DNA of 64,000 nt from Acidobacteriota bacterium. Its GTDB lineage: Bacteria; Acidobacteriota; Blastocatellia; Pyrinomonadales; Pyrinomonadaceae. The translations under genes were made by a program, and so were the position numbers. The stretch spans positions 1,374,001-1,438,000 of the forward strand of contig CP065003.1 of the NCBI GenBank assembly GCA_016700175.1. Reading direction: 5' to 3'. Of the stretch, positions 24,272 through 32,144 are shown in pieces; within the stretch, counting starts at the first letter, position 1, and each line of letters opens with the position of its first letter. The notes beneath the pieces were generated by a model that saw nothing but the letters and a program-made list of their open reading frames with translations, did no database searches and was not told where the DNA came from.

Positions 24272-24858
24272 GCTTTGGAGCCACGGTTGTATCGAACGAC
24301 CATCCGGGAAAGGGCGACCGACGACAGAGTAAAGAACAGCAGCGAAGCCGCCGCCGACACAAGCGAGTTGTAAACGACGCCGTGCCCTACATACCTGAGC
24401 ACGACACCGATCCCGGTACCTACCTCGAAAACGAAGTGGACAAGAAATCCGGCCACCGAGAACGCCTGCTGAGCCGCCTTCTGAGAAGTGTCGAAGGCGA
24501 CCGACCCCGCATCGGTTCCCAGACTGACGGTCACAAGCAGCAGAAGGAACGCGCATACGAAGACGGCACGGAACCTCTCCGAAGGATTTCGGATCCCCGA
24601 CACGCTGCTCTCCGCGTTAACCGTGACGACCCTTGCGAAGTTGGCAGGCACGTCCTTTAGAGCGGGGCCTTCGGCCATTGCCGAATCCAACGCAGAAAGC
24701 AGACGCTTCTGAAGATCGAATTCACTGAGGCAGCTGGTGCAGACCGCGAAGTGCTGCTCGATGAGGATCTCTTCCGACGGCGAAAGCTCGCCGTCTAGAT
24801 ATGCGGCGACATCGAAGTTCGCACAGTCTGCTCCTGATTTGCGGGCATCAGGTCTCAT
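24268..24858 (-). CDS. anti-sigma factor with zinc-finger (zf-HC2-like) domain
   Basis: A 196-residue single- or double-pass membrane protein. The N-terminal cytoplasmic domain has CANFDVAAYLDGEL and the zinc motif HFAVCTSC (His-X3-Cys-X2-Cys), as in ZAS-type anti-sigma factors. Hydrophobic helices lie at about residues 90-110 and 150-180. It starts 19 bases after the sigma gene, its presumed partner, which it would sequester at the membrane until released. Confidence 0.88.
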   Translation of the reverse strand: MRPDARKSGADCANFDVAAYLDGELSPSEEILIEQHFAVCTSCLSEFDLQKRLLSALDSAMAEGPALKDVPANFARVVTVNAESSVSGIRNPSERFRAVFVCAFLLLLVTVSLGTDAGSVAFDTSQKAAQQAFSVAGFLVHFVFEVGTGIGVVLRYVGHGVVYNSLVSAAASLLFFTLSSVALSRMVVRYNRGSKA

Positions 24859-24877
24859 AGATCGAAAGTCCGGCGGG

Positions 24878-25486
24878 TCAAATGCCGGTCAACCCCCTTT
24901 CGATAAACAATTCCCTCATCATTTCACGGGCCCGAAAGAGTCGGTTCTTGACCGTTCCGAGCGGCAGGTCCGTGATCTCGGCGATCTCGACGTAGCTGAG
25001 GTCTTTTCCGTGGCGAAGAACGATGAGCTCGCGATAGGCGGCCGGCAGACACTGGACAACGGACTCGATCTCCGTACGCCATTCGCTGCGCTGCCTGTCC
25101 TCTTCCGGGTTCGGTCGCGTGCTCTCAAGCTGGAGCTGATAAGTGCCTTCGGAGTTCTCGGCCTCTATGCTCTGCTCCTTGCGGGAATTCCGGCGTATGT
25201 GATCGATCGCGGCGTTATGCGCAATGCGGTAAAGCCAGGTCGAGAACTTGTAGTCGGTGCTGTAGCGTTCGAGGGAATTGTAAACCTTGATGAAGACTTC
25301 CTGGGTTACGTCAAGCGAAGCGTCGTAGTCGTTGAGGAATCGATAAACGTAACTGACTATCGGCCGCTGATAGCGTTCGACAAGCTGCTCGAAGTTCTCT
25401 TCGGCACCTTTGATCGCCCCACTGATCAGATCTGCGTCGCTGAAATTCTCCAATCCTTGCGCTGAAAAAGTTCTGGTCGCCATCAT
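24878..25486 (-). CDS. ECF-family RNA polymerase sigma factor
   Basis: A 202-residue group 4 sigma factor. Region 2 is at about residues 30-100 (YRFLNDYDASLDVTQEVFIKVY and FSTWLYRIAHNAAID) and region 4 at about 140-195 (LPAAYRELIVLRHGKDLSYVEIAEITDLPLGTVKNRLFRARE). It is co-directional with its anti-sigma gene, the usual operon arrangement. Two Met codons stand side by side at the start, and either may be used. The regulon cannot be defined from the window, though the downstream envelope genes are candidates. Confidence 0.93.
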   Translation of the reverse strand: MMATRTFSAQGLENFSDADLISGAIKGAEENFEQLVERYQRPIVSYVYRFLNDYDASLDVTQEVFIKVYNSLERYSTDYKFSTWLYRIAHNAAIDHIRRNSRKEQSIEAENSEGTYQLQLESTRPNPEEDRQRSEWRTEIESVVQCLPAAYRELIVLRHGKDLSYVEIAEITDLPLGTVKNRLFRAREMMRELFIERGLTGI

Positions 25487-25567
25487 AGGAAGCTTCTACG
25501 CACTCGCTCCGGACAAAGTTTCAGGCCGGAAGGCACGATTTTCCGGATCTGCAGGTTTGAATCTCGA

Positions 25568-25573
25568 ATTATA
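25568..25573 (-). promoter_or_regulatory. candidate -10 element for the sigma/anti-sigma operon
   Basis: The minus strand has a perfect TATAAT in the context GAAATATAATTC, the same 12 bases seen ahead of mtnA. No clear -35 hexamer is visible. It lies about 80 bases before the sigma start codon. Confidence 0.4.
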
Positions 25574-25640
25574 TTTCCTTCCTTCAGATTAAGAAACCCC
25601 GCAACCGTCTAGATCGTGACCGAGACCGCGGATCGCCACG

Positions 25641-25662
25641 AAAAAAGGCCCCCGAAGGGGCC
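25641..25662 (-). terminator. intrinsic terminator closing the secretion/pilus cluster
   Basis: On the minus strand GGCCCC pairs with GGGGCC around a TTCG tetraloop, followed by six T. It lies 35 bases past the stop of the PilM-like gene. Confidence 0.92.
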
Positions 25663-25696
25663 CTGTCTTCTTGCGGATCAACTGCTTCGAGATCCC

Positions 25697-26632
25697 TCAA
25701 CGGCAGCCGAAGCTTGCGATCCCGGCCGGCGCCGCGACCTCGCTGAATTTCAGAGCACCGTTCGTGAACTCCAGCCCGATATCGGCTGGCCGGAGCAGAT
25801 CGATCGATTCGCCCAAAGCCTCCGCAGTGATCCCCCTCAGCCGGTTATCGAACTCGCCTTCGCCCACGACAAGGAACCTGGACAGCAGCCCGCCGCCATT
25901 TGGTCCGGAGTACTTGTCGTTGTAGTAAACAAGAAGCCGGTAGATCTCGTCGTCGACCTCATCGTTTCTGCACGTTACCGACCTCACGAGCGCCGGTTCG
26001 CCGTTTCTAAGCAGAAGCGCCGTGAAGCCGTTCTCCTGAGAACTGATCAGCAGCGAATCTCCGTGCGTGTGGCTCTCGACAAGCCACTTGAGCTCGCAGA
26101 CGGCCTTCGGAAGCACAAGCCCGGCACGCCATCCGAGCGACTCGAAGACCGATTCGTATTCGTCAAGCACGGAGAGCTTGATCGCCGAAGCGAAGTATCG
26201 CGCCATTCCGTCGACCGATGGCGCAAGCTTCTCCATAGAGATCCGGAGCCGGTTCGATGGCTCGCCGAAACTTCTTTCGGCCTTGAATTCCAGAATCTCA
26301 GCGAGCTCTTTTCTTGAGGCAGGGATCTCGGACAGCGCGAGGATCGCTGTCCTTGCGGTGTTGCTTGGTAGCGATACGGACCAGTTCTTCTGGCCTCGAA
26401 GACCGCATTCTGTGGTTACGCGCTCCAGCGCGTCTGCGAAACCCGAGGGATCGGGAATGTTCTCGTCCGAGAAGCCTGGTGTGATGACGCCTTCCGGCAG
26501 TTCAAGCGTCGCCGCTTGCCTGATCCCAAAGAATCCCGCGCCCTGCTTTTGCAGAAGAAGGGCGGTCACCGCGCCGCTTCCGATTCCGAGGGCCGCCCTG
26601 GGATAGTGCGGCCTGATCAAAGTCTCCAACAT
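25697..26632 (-). CDS. PilM-like actin-fold protein
   Basis: A 311-residue soluble protein resembling the PilM/GspL cytoplasmic ATPase-fold family, which links inner-membrane assembly proteins of type IV pili and type II secretion. Weak signatures are ALGIGSGAVTALLL at the N-terminus (phosphate-1-like), SVSLPSNTARTAIL, and a long central part with LAEILEFKAERSFG, like the PilM substrate helix. No PilN or PilO gene follows, which is odd for a PilM. It is the last gene of the cluster, 31 bases after the second pseudopilin. Confidence 0.65.
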   Translation of the reverse strand: MLETLIRPHYPRAALGIGSGAVTALLLQKQGAGFFGIRQAATLELPEGVITPGFSDENIPDPSGFADALERVTTECGLRGQKNWSVSLPSNTARTAILALSEIPASRKELAEILEFKAERSFGEPSNRLRISMEKLAPSVDGMARYFASAIKLSVLDEYESVFESLGWRAGLVLPKAVCELKWLVESHTHGDSLLISSQENGFTALLLRNGEPALVRSVTCRNDEVDDEIYRLLVYYNDKYSGPNGGGLLSRFLVVGEGEFDNRLRGITAEALGESIDLLRPADIGLEFTNGALKFSEVAAPAGIASFGCR

Positions 26633-26663
26633 TGTTGCTTTCAGGACCCCCGGGCGGTCGCTA

Positions 26664-27062
26664 TTAATAATCGCTGTATTTCGTGCCGCCTGAGTCTTCG
26701 CCTTCCGCGAGGCTTTTCACGTCAACCAGCCCCTCTTCGGCATCGGGAGAGTTGGGGTCGGGTCCGAGGATCTGGTCCCATTCCGCCGTTTCGGTGATCG
26801 GATCGACCGGGATCTCACGGAAATAGTTCGCATCGACAAGGTCCTGAAGCGACTGCGGCAATCGCTCTTTGTCCGCGGAATACTGATCGATAGCCCGCCT
26901 CATCTGGAACAGGTTCTCTTTCAGTACGACCTCGCGGGCGTGCTGGACGCTGTTACGGTATGTCGGTACCGCAACGGAGATCAGGATCACGAGTATGAAC
27001 ATCGCGATCACAAGTTCCAGAAGCGAGAATCCCGCCGATGACCTGATTCTCTTACCAGTCAC
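26664..27062 (-). CDS. GspG-like pseudopilin
   Basis: A 132-residue pseudopilin. The type III signal (AGFSLLELVIAMFILVIL) has the conserved Gly-Phe cleavage site and Glu5, followed by the extended N-terminal helix. The globular part with YFREIPVDPIT and the ending GTKYSDY matches the major pseudopilin GspG, including the aspartates of its calcium loop. Its start overlaps the end of the upstream pseudopilin gene by 11 bases, so the two are translationally coupled. Confidence 0.88.
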   Translation of the reverse strand: MTGKRIRSSAGFSLLELVIAMFILVILISVAVPTYRNSVQHAREVVLKENLFQMRRAIDQYSADKERLPQSLQDLVDANYFREIPVDPITETAEWDQILGPDPNSPDAEEGLVDVKSLAEGEDSGGTKYSDY

Positions 27063-27699
27063 TGTACTTCTCCCCGTTGAGTGCTTCCTGGCTCGATCTA
27101 GACCTTACGTCAAAAACGTTGATCTCGTCCCAGCTTCCCGAATCAGCCGACTGGTACGACGACCTTAGGTCCCAGTCGCTTTCGCCCGTGATCGGGTCAA
27201 CGGGCATCTCCCGCAAATAGACCTTCGTGATCTCTTTCTGCTCGTTGATCTCCGTCGCGTTCCTGTCGTCAAAAGGTCGGCCGCTTTGAAGCGCGGGCGA
27301 AATACCCCTTGCTTTCACGCGTACGCCCTCGACAAGAATCTCAAGGCTCGGCGGAAATCTGTCCAGGTTCTCCGTACCGAAGATCGTGCAGTCGTCGATC
27401 ACGACCCGGCTGCGGGGATCGATCGGGATGTTCTGGCCGACCTGGGTCGGATTTCCGCTCGTTATCGAACCGAGTGGACAGGCGCCGATGGCATCGCGCT
27501 TGAACTCGTCGATCGCGTTCCTGATGTCGCGCAGCGTCTGCCTCAGGCGAATCTCCTTTTGCCGCCTTACAGCGTTCTGCGCAAGAGGGATCGTCCCGAG
27601 CACCATTATCGCGAGCACGGTGAGCGTGATCACGAGCTCAAGCAGCGTGTAGCCGCCGTTCGCTCGGCCAGTTCTCAATTTTCGGAAAAATGCTTTCAA
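27052..27699 (-). CDS. second GspG-like pseudopilin, longer
   Basis: A 215-residue prepilin-type protein. The cleavage motif GGYTLLELVITLTVLAI has Tyr instead of the usual Phe at position 1. The C-terminal part repeats the downstream paralogue (YLREMPVDPITGESDWDL and an ending EKYSDW), with about 70 residues inserted between helix and tail. Both resemble GspG more than GspH/I/J. It starts three bases after the secretin stop codon. The duplicate may be a minor pseudopilin at the fibre tip. Confidence 0.85.
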   Translation of the reverse strand: MKAFFRKLRTGRANGGYTLLELVITLTVLAIMVLGTIPLAQNAVRRQKEIRLRQTLRDIRNAIDEFKRDAIGACPLGSITSGNPTQVGQNIPIDPRSRVVIDDCTIFGTENLDRFPPSLEILVEGVRVKARGISPALQSGRPFDDRNATEINEQKEITKVYLREMPVDPITGESDWDLRSSYQSADSGSWDEINVFDVRSRSSQEALNGEKYSDW

Positions 27700-27702
27700 C
27701 TT

Positions 27703-30195
27703 CTAAAAACTCACGACGAATTCCCTGCCGTCGCCGGTTATAAGGTTCAGCACGGCCTCGTCGAACTCCAGCACCGGAACTCCGTCCTCAAGAGCCTCGA
27801 TCTCGATGTAGGCAAGAATTCCGGATGAGTTCTCTGCCGAATCCTTCGGCGCTATCAGCGAAACGTACATCTTTCCAGCTTCGTTGACGAACGGCTCGGT
27901 CGCGGTGCCCTTCAATTCCGCACCGTATACGTCGCCGAACGCTACCGAACGCACAGCCACCTTCCGGGGATCGAACGTCAGCCCGATAACCGACGACCGG
28001 AAGACATCAGCGCTCTTGACCAGCACGGCGAGTCTTGTCGTCGATCCGGCTTTCATTTCGCCCGGACGAGGAAGAAACTCAAGACGTGCAGTAAGCGGCC
28101 TGGATTCGGCCGCGGCTTCGGCACCGCCGATGTCCAAAGAGGTCGGCTGCAGCGACAAGGTCTGCCTGTCGGAGTCGGAACCCGGTGTAAGCGAAAGAGT
28201 CTTGACGCTCGTATCGATCGGCCTCAGATTCGCCGCAATCGCGTTGGAATCCGATACCGCAGGCTCCTCTGCGTCCGTATTCTTTGGAGCAGGGGCAGCG
28301 CTTGAAACCGCATCGTCATTCGATTTCACGTACTGCGGAACGTCCGCATCGGGAAGCTGCACGTCGGGATTGCGTTTCTCACGCTTGGCGAGCGCCCTCT
28401 GGCGTTCGATCTCGTCGCGGATGATCATCGCTTGAAGCGTACCCGAGGTCGGAACGGCAAGACTGCCCGAGTCCCTCTCCACAACATCCTCCGGAAGTAT
28501 CGCGGGCGCGCGGATCACTCTCGGCGTCACGGCGATCACGATGTCCACCTGGCGGTTGTCCCTGGTCGGCGCCGTGAACAACCGTCCGAGTATCGGAATC
28601 AGGCCCAGAAGTGGAAGCCCCTCGCGGCCGCGGCTTTCGACACCCTGGGCGACGCTCGCGAGAAGAAGGGTCTTGTTGTTCTGTACGCGCGCCGTGCCTT
28701 TTATCGTCCTTTCCGTGAACGTCGGGGTCAGCGTGCTCGCGTCGATCACATCCTTGGACTCGATCTCCATCGTCACCTGCACGTCCTGGTTCGGAAAGAC
28801 GATCGGCTTGAACTTGAGCGTCAGGCCGACCTGCTCGTAATTGATCACCGGATAGCCGTTGCCGAACGCGTTGCCGGGGGTAGTCGGTGTCTGGCCGCCT
28901 GTGAACGGGATCACGCTGGCCGTTTGAACAGGAACCCTCTGTCCGATACGCGCCGACGAATCTTCGTTATTGAACGCGTGGATCTGAGTCGAAGCTATGA
29001 GTTTCGTGTTGTTCTTTCTCTGGAACGCCGCGAGGCTCGAGAACGGCGTCTGAAGCGCTATCCCGATTGCAGTGCTCGGAAGATCGGCTCCGAACACGCC
29101 GAGCGGCACGTTGTTGAGCGGCACGATGCCCGGTATCGCACCACCAAGGTTCGTCAGCGAGCTCTGATCCCCGATCTGGTTTCCGATCTGAAGCAGGTCG
29201 CTCTTGGAGACCTCGTAGATCTGAACATCCATCACGACCTCGGCACGGTCCTTGTCGAGCGACTGGATCAATCCGCTCATAAGCCTTATGTTCTCGGCCG
29301 TGTCGCGGATCGTGATGCTGTTTGTGTCTTCATCGACAAGCACGTTGGTCGGCGTCCTGCCCGGCTGGGCGGGGATGGCTTTCTGCAGCGTAGCCGAGAC
29401 TTTTTTCGGATCGGCATTGGCGAGGTAGAAGGTCTTCAGAACCAGCTGCTGGAAGAACTGCCTGCGGTTGGAGTTCGCGACGATGATCGTCCTCGGACCG
29501 ACCTTCTCGAAGAAAAGCCCTTCCTGCAGGAAGATCGCGTCCAGCGCCTGCGCCGCAGTGACGTTCTTCAGTTCGATCGCCACCCGGCGGTTGTCGAGCC
29601 TGGACTGCGAATCGAAAAGGACATTGAGGTCAAGGTCCCGGGCGAGATCGCGGACGATCCTCTGAAGATCGATGCCCGACGGAAACGGCAGATCTCGCAG
29701 CTTTTCATACCGCTGCGGTATCACGACGTCTTCCGGAATATCGGTCGATGAAAGACCCGTGTTGACAAATCTCGCGTCATCCGCCCCGTCGTCTTCCGGG
29801 CCGCCCAGAAGCTCTTTCTGAAGCCGGAGCATCCGCTGCATCTCCGACTTCGCGAGCTCGTTTACCGGATCGAAGGCATATGCCTTACGAAAAGCGTTGT
29901 ACGCGCCGACGTAATCCTCCTGTTCGGCAGCCATGCGTCCGCGCTTCATGAACATCTGCGACGCGTTGAACAATGCCCTGCGGTAATGGAGCCTGTATTC
30001 GGGGTTCTTTGGGTTCTCCGAAACGGCCAGCGCGAACTTTTCGGCGGCCTGGTCCCATTCTTCGGCTTCTTCGTGCTTCAGTCCCTGCTTGAAGAACTTC
30101 TTGCCGTCGCCGAGGCCGAGCACGGCCGTGGGTGAGACAAGACAAAGAAATAGCACGAGAGTCGTAGCAAAGCGCAGTCGATTGGAAATTTTCAT
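27703..30195 (-). CDS. GspD/PilQ-like secretin with C-terminal cohesin-like domain
   Basis: An 830-residue outer-membrane secretin. A signal peptide (1-28) is followed by TPR-like helices (about 30-125), a secretin/TonB short N-terminal domain (about 175-240), an N1 domain (about 250-315) and the secretin core (about 325-560; VPVQTAS, LPLLGLIPILGRLF, DIVIAVTPRVI). After a linker, the last 130 or so residues form a beta-rich module (LEFLPRPGEMKAGSTTRLAVLV, GLTFDPRKVAVRSV, GILAYIEIEAL) resembling type I cohesins. The linker is low-complexity. It precedes the pseudopilin genes. The cohesin-like tail may bind cargo or anchor the channel. Confidence 0.85.
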   Translation of the reverse strand: MKISNRLRFATTLVLFLCLVSPTAVLGLGDGKKFFKQGLKHEEAEEWDQAAEKFALAVSENPKNPEYRLHYRRALFNASQMFMKRGRMAAEQEDYVGAYNAFRKAYAFDPVNELAKSEMQRMLRLQKELLGGPEDDGADDARFVNTGLSSTDIPEDVVIPQRYEKLRDLPFPSGIDLQRIVRDLARDLDLNVLFDSQSRLDNRRVAIELKNVTAAQALDAIFLQEGLFFEKVGPRTIIVANSNRRQFFQQLVLKTFYLANADPKKVSATLQKAIPAQPGRTPTNVLVDEDTNSITIRDTAENIRLMSGLIQSLDKDRAEVVMDVQIYEVSKSDLLQIGNQIGDQSSLTNLGGAIPGIVPLNNVPLGVFGADLPSTAIGIALQTPFSSLAAFQRKNNTKLIASTQIHAFNNEDSSARIGQRVPVQTASVIPFTGGQTPTTPGNAFGNGYPVINYEQVGLTLKFKPIVFPNQDVQVTMEIESKDVIDASTLTPTFTERTIKGTARVQNNKTLLLASVAQGVESRGREGLPLLGLIPILGRLFTAPTRDNRQVDIVIAVTPRVIRAPAILPEDVVERDSGSLAVPTSGTLQAMIIRDEIERQRALAKREKRNPDVQLPDADVPQYVKSNDDAVSSAAPAPKNTDAEEPAVSDSNAIAANLRPIDTSVKTLSLTPGSDSDRQTLSLQPTSLDIGGAEAAAESRPLTARLEFLPRPGEMKAGSTTRLAVLVKSADVFRSSVIGLTFDPRKVAVRSVAFGDVYGAELKGTATEPFVNEAGKMYVSLIAPKDSAENSSGILAYIEIEALEDGVPVLEFDEAVLNLITGDGREFVVSF

Positions 30196-30267
30196 GGCTG
30201 TTGATCCGGGTTTTGCAGCGGGTTCCGCGCCCAGAGGGCGCCGGTTTGGCTAGGGGAAATACACGGT

Positions 30268-30297
30268 CCGGTATCCGAATAGTTGCGAAAATACCGG
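30268..30297 (-). promoter_or_regulatory. stem-loop in the 199-base gap before the secretin gene
   Basis: CCGGTAT (30268-30274) and ATACCGG (30291-30297) form a seven-base stem with a 16-base loop, without a T-run. This is the only large gap in the secretion cluster and may mark processing or a separate promoter for the secretin-pseudopilin half. Confidence 0.35.
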
Positions 30298-30394
30298 GAA
30301 CAGTGCAAGACCTTCGTAATTTTGGAACGAACAACTCCAAAAAGCAAATCGGTACTTTCCCGTAACTCTTGCGGCCAAGAGACTTTCGGAGAAA

Positions 30395-32080
30395 TCACCG
30401 AACATCTTCCACGAACGTGACACGGTTGATCTCGTGGAACGTAGTGATGCCGGCATAGACCTTCTTGAGCGCCGACTCGCGGAGGCTCGTCAGACCTTCC
30501 TTTTCGGCCTGGCGACGGATCTCGGATCCGGGCCTGCGTTCGATGATCATTTCGCGGATCGGATCGGTCATGTCGAGCAGTTCGTGGATCGCGGTCCGGC
30601 CTCTGTAGCCCGTGTGGTTGCAGGCGTCGCAGCCGACATTCATGAACAGGGACTTGCCTTGTACGTCCTCGGGCCGAAGGCCGGACTGCGATATCTCTTC
30701 CGCGCTTGGCTCATAGATCCGTTTGCAGGTGGTGCACAGGAGACGGACCAGCCTCTGAGCGAGCACGCAATTCAGGGAAGATACAAAATTGTGCAGATCC
30801 ACCCGCATATTCAGAAATCGCCCGATCACGTCTATCACGTTGTTGGCGTGAACGGTGGTGAAGACCAGGTGACCGGTCAGAGCGGAGTTGATCGCGATAT
30901 CCGCGGTCTCTTCGTCACGGATCTCGCCGACCATGATCTTGTCCGGGTCGTGGCGAAGGATCGAGCGAAGGCCCCGGGCAAATGTCAGCCCCTTCTTCTC
31001 ATTGACGGGGATCTGAACGATCCCGACCAGCTGGTACTCGACCGGGTCTTCGATCGTGATTATCTTGTCCTCGTCATTTCGTATCTCGTTCAGAGCGCCG
31101 TAGAGTGTGGTCGTCTTACCCGATCCCGTCGGCCCGGTCACGAGCACCATCCCGTACGGCTCCTTGATATACATCCTGAACCTCTTCAGATCATCCGGGT
31201 GAAATCCGACTACGTCCAGGCTTAGGTTCTTGAACTCTTCCGAGATCTGCTCCTTGTCGAGGATACGGATGACGGCGTCCTCGCCGTACACGGTCGGCAT
31301 TATCGAGACTCGGAAGTCCACCGTTCTGCCCTTGTAGATCACTCTGAACCTTCCGTCCTGCGGCACACGGCGCTCGGCGATGTCGAGTTCCGACATTACC
31401 TTTATCCTGGAGATCAGGGTCTGGTGGAACGCGATGTCGATCGGGTCCACCTTTGAGTACAGCGCGCCGTCGATCCTGAATTTGACCTGCACCTCGCGCT
31501 CGCGGGTCTCGATGTGAATGTCCGAGGCCCGTGACTCCATAGCGTTGTAAATGATCGTGTCCACGAGCTTGATGATCGGGGACATGTCGGAGTCGGTCGC
31601 AAGCCTGTCCAGGTCCAGCACTTCCTCGCCGTGCTCAGATTCCTTCACAAGTGAGATCCTGAAACCGGAAGCGGCCTCCTGAAGGACCCTCTGAGTCGCG
31701 TCTCCTTTTTTCAGGACGACATCGATCGCTCCCGAGGTGGCGACATACGGAACGATTCTTACGTTCAAGGCATTCTCAAGCTCATCCAGCCTCTCCAGAT
31801 TCGTCGGATCCGCCATCGCCGCGTGCAGGTCTCCGTTTTCCCGTTTCAAAGGCACGAACTGGTTTCTGAGCATCAGGTCGACGGGAATGTTCGCGAGTTC
31901 CTCGTAATCGATGGGCGACTCGCGGTCCGGCGGAAGGAGGTCGATATACGGAAGCCTGTAGCGTTTCGCGAGCTTCTTTGCCGCAGTCACTTCCGGAGGT
32001 TCATTCTCCGGGAATTCCATCACTGCGGGCTGAGGCGAGCCCTCGGGTCGGGTGTCGGCTTTTGTTTCTTCGTTGATCAT
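30395..32080 (-). CDS. GspE/PilB-type assembly ATPase
   Basis: The hexameric ATPase that powers pseudopilus or pilus extension at the inner membrane. At 561 residues it has an N-terminal MshEN-like domain (about 30-170), a linker, and the ATPase core with GPTGSGKTTTLYGAL (Walker A), ITIEDPVEYQL (Asp box), the Walker B region with GEIRDEETADIAI, and HANNVIDVIGRF. The zinc tetracysteine CTTCKR and CDACNHTGYRGR follows near residue 455. It follows the GspF gene by 64 bases. Confidence 0.93.
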   Translation of the reverse strand: MINEETKADTRPEGSPQPAVMEFPENEPPEVTAAKKLAKRYRLPYIDLLPPDRESPIDYEELANIPVDLMLRNQFVPLKRENGDLHAAMADPTNLERLDELENALNVRIVPYVATSGAIDVVLKKGDATQRVLQEAASGFRISLVKESEHGEEVLDLDRLATDSDMSPIIKLVDTIIYNAMESRASDIHIETREREVQVKFRIDGALYSKVDPIDIAFHQTLISRIKVMSELDIAERRVPQDGRFRVIYKGRTVDFRVSIMPTVYGEDAVIRILDKEQISEEFKNLSLDVVGFHPDDLKRFRMYIKEPYGMVLVTGPTGSGKTTTLYGALNEIRNDEDKIITIEDPVEYQLVGIVQIPVNEKKGLTFARGLRSILRHDPDKIMVGEIRDEETADIAINSALTGHLVFTTVHANNVIDVIGRFLNMRVDLHNFVSSLNCVLAQRLVRLLCTTCKRIYEPSAEEISQSGLRPEDVQGKSLFMNVGCDACNHTGYRGRTAIHELLDMTDPIREMIIERRPGSEIRRQAEKEGLTSLRESALKKVYAGITTFHEINRVTFVEDVR

Positions 32081-32144
32081 CGGTGAAATTTCTGGAGTTG
32101 ATGCGAGTTATCCGCGAGTTGTTGTTACACGCTTCTTCGAAACG

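Noticed and set aside
28432..29751. 439-codon plus-strand frame opposite the secretin
   Set aside because: The secretin on the minus strand has clear domains; this frame is an Arg/Asp/Val-rich shadow.
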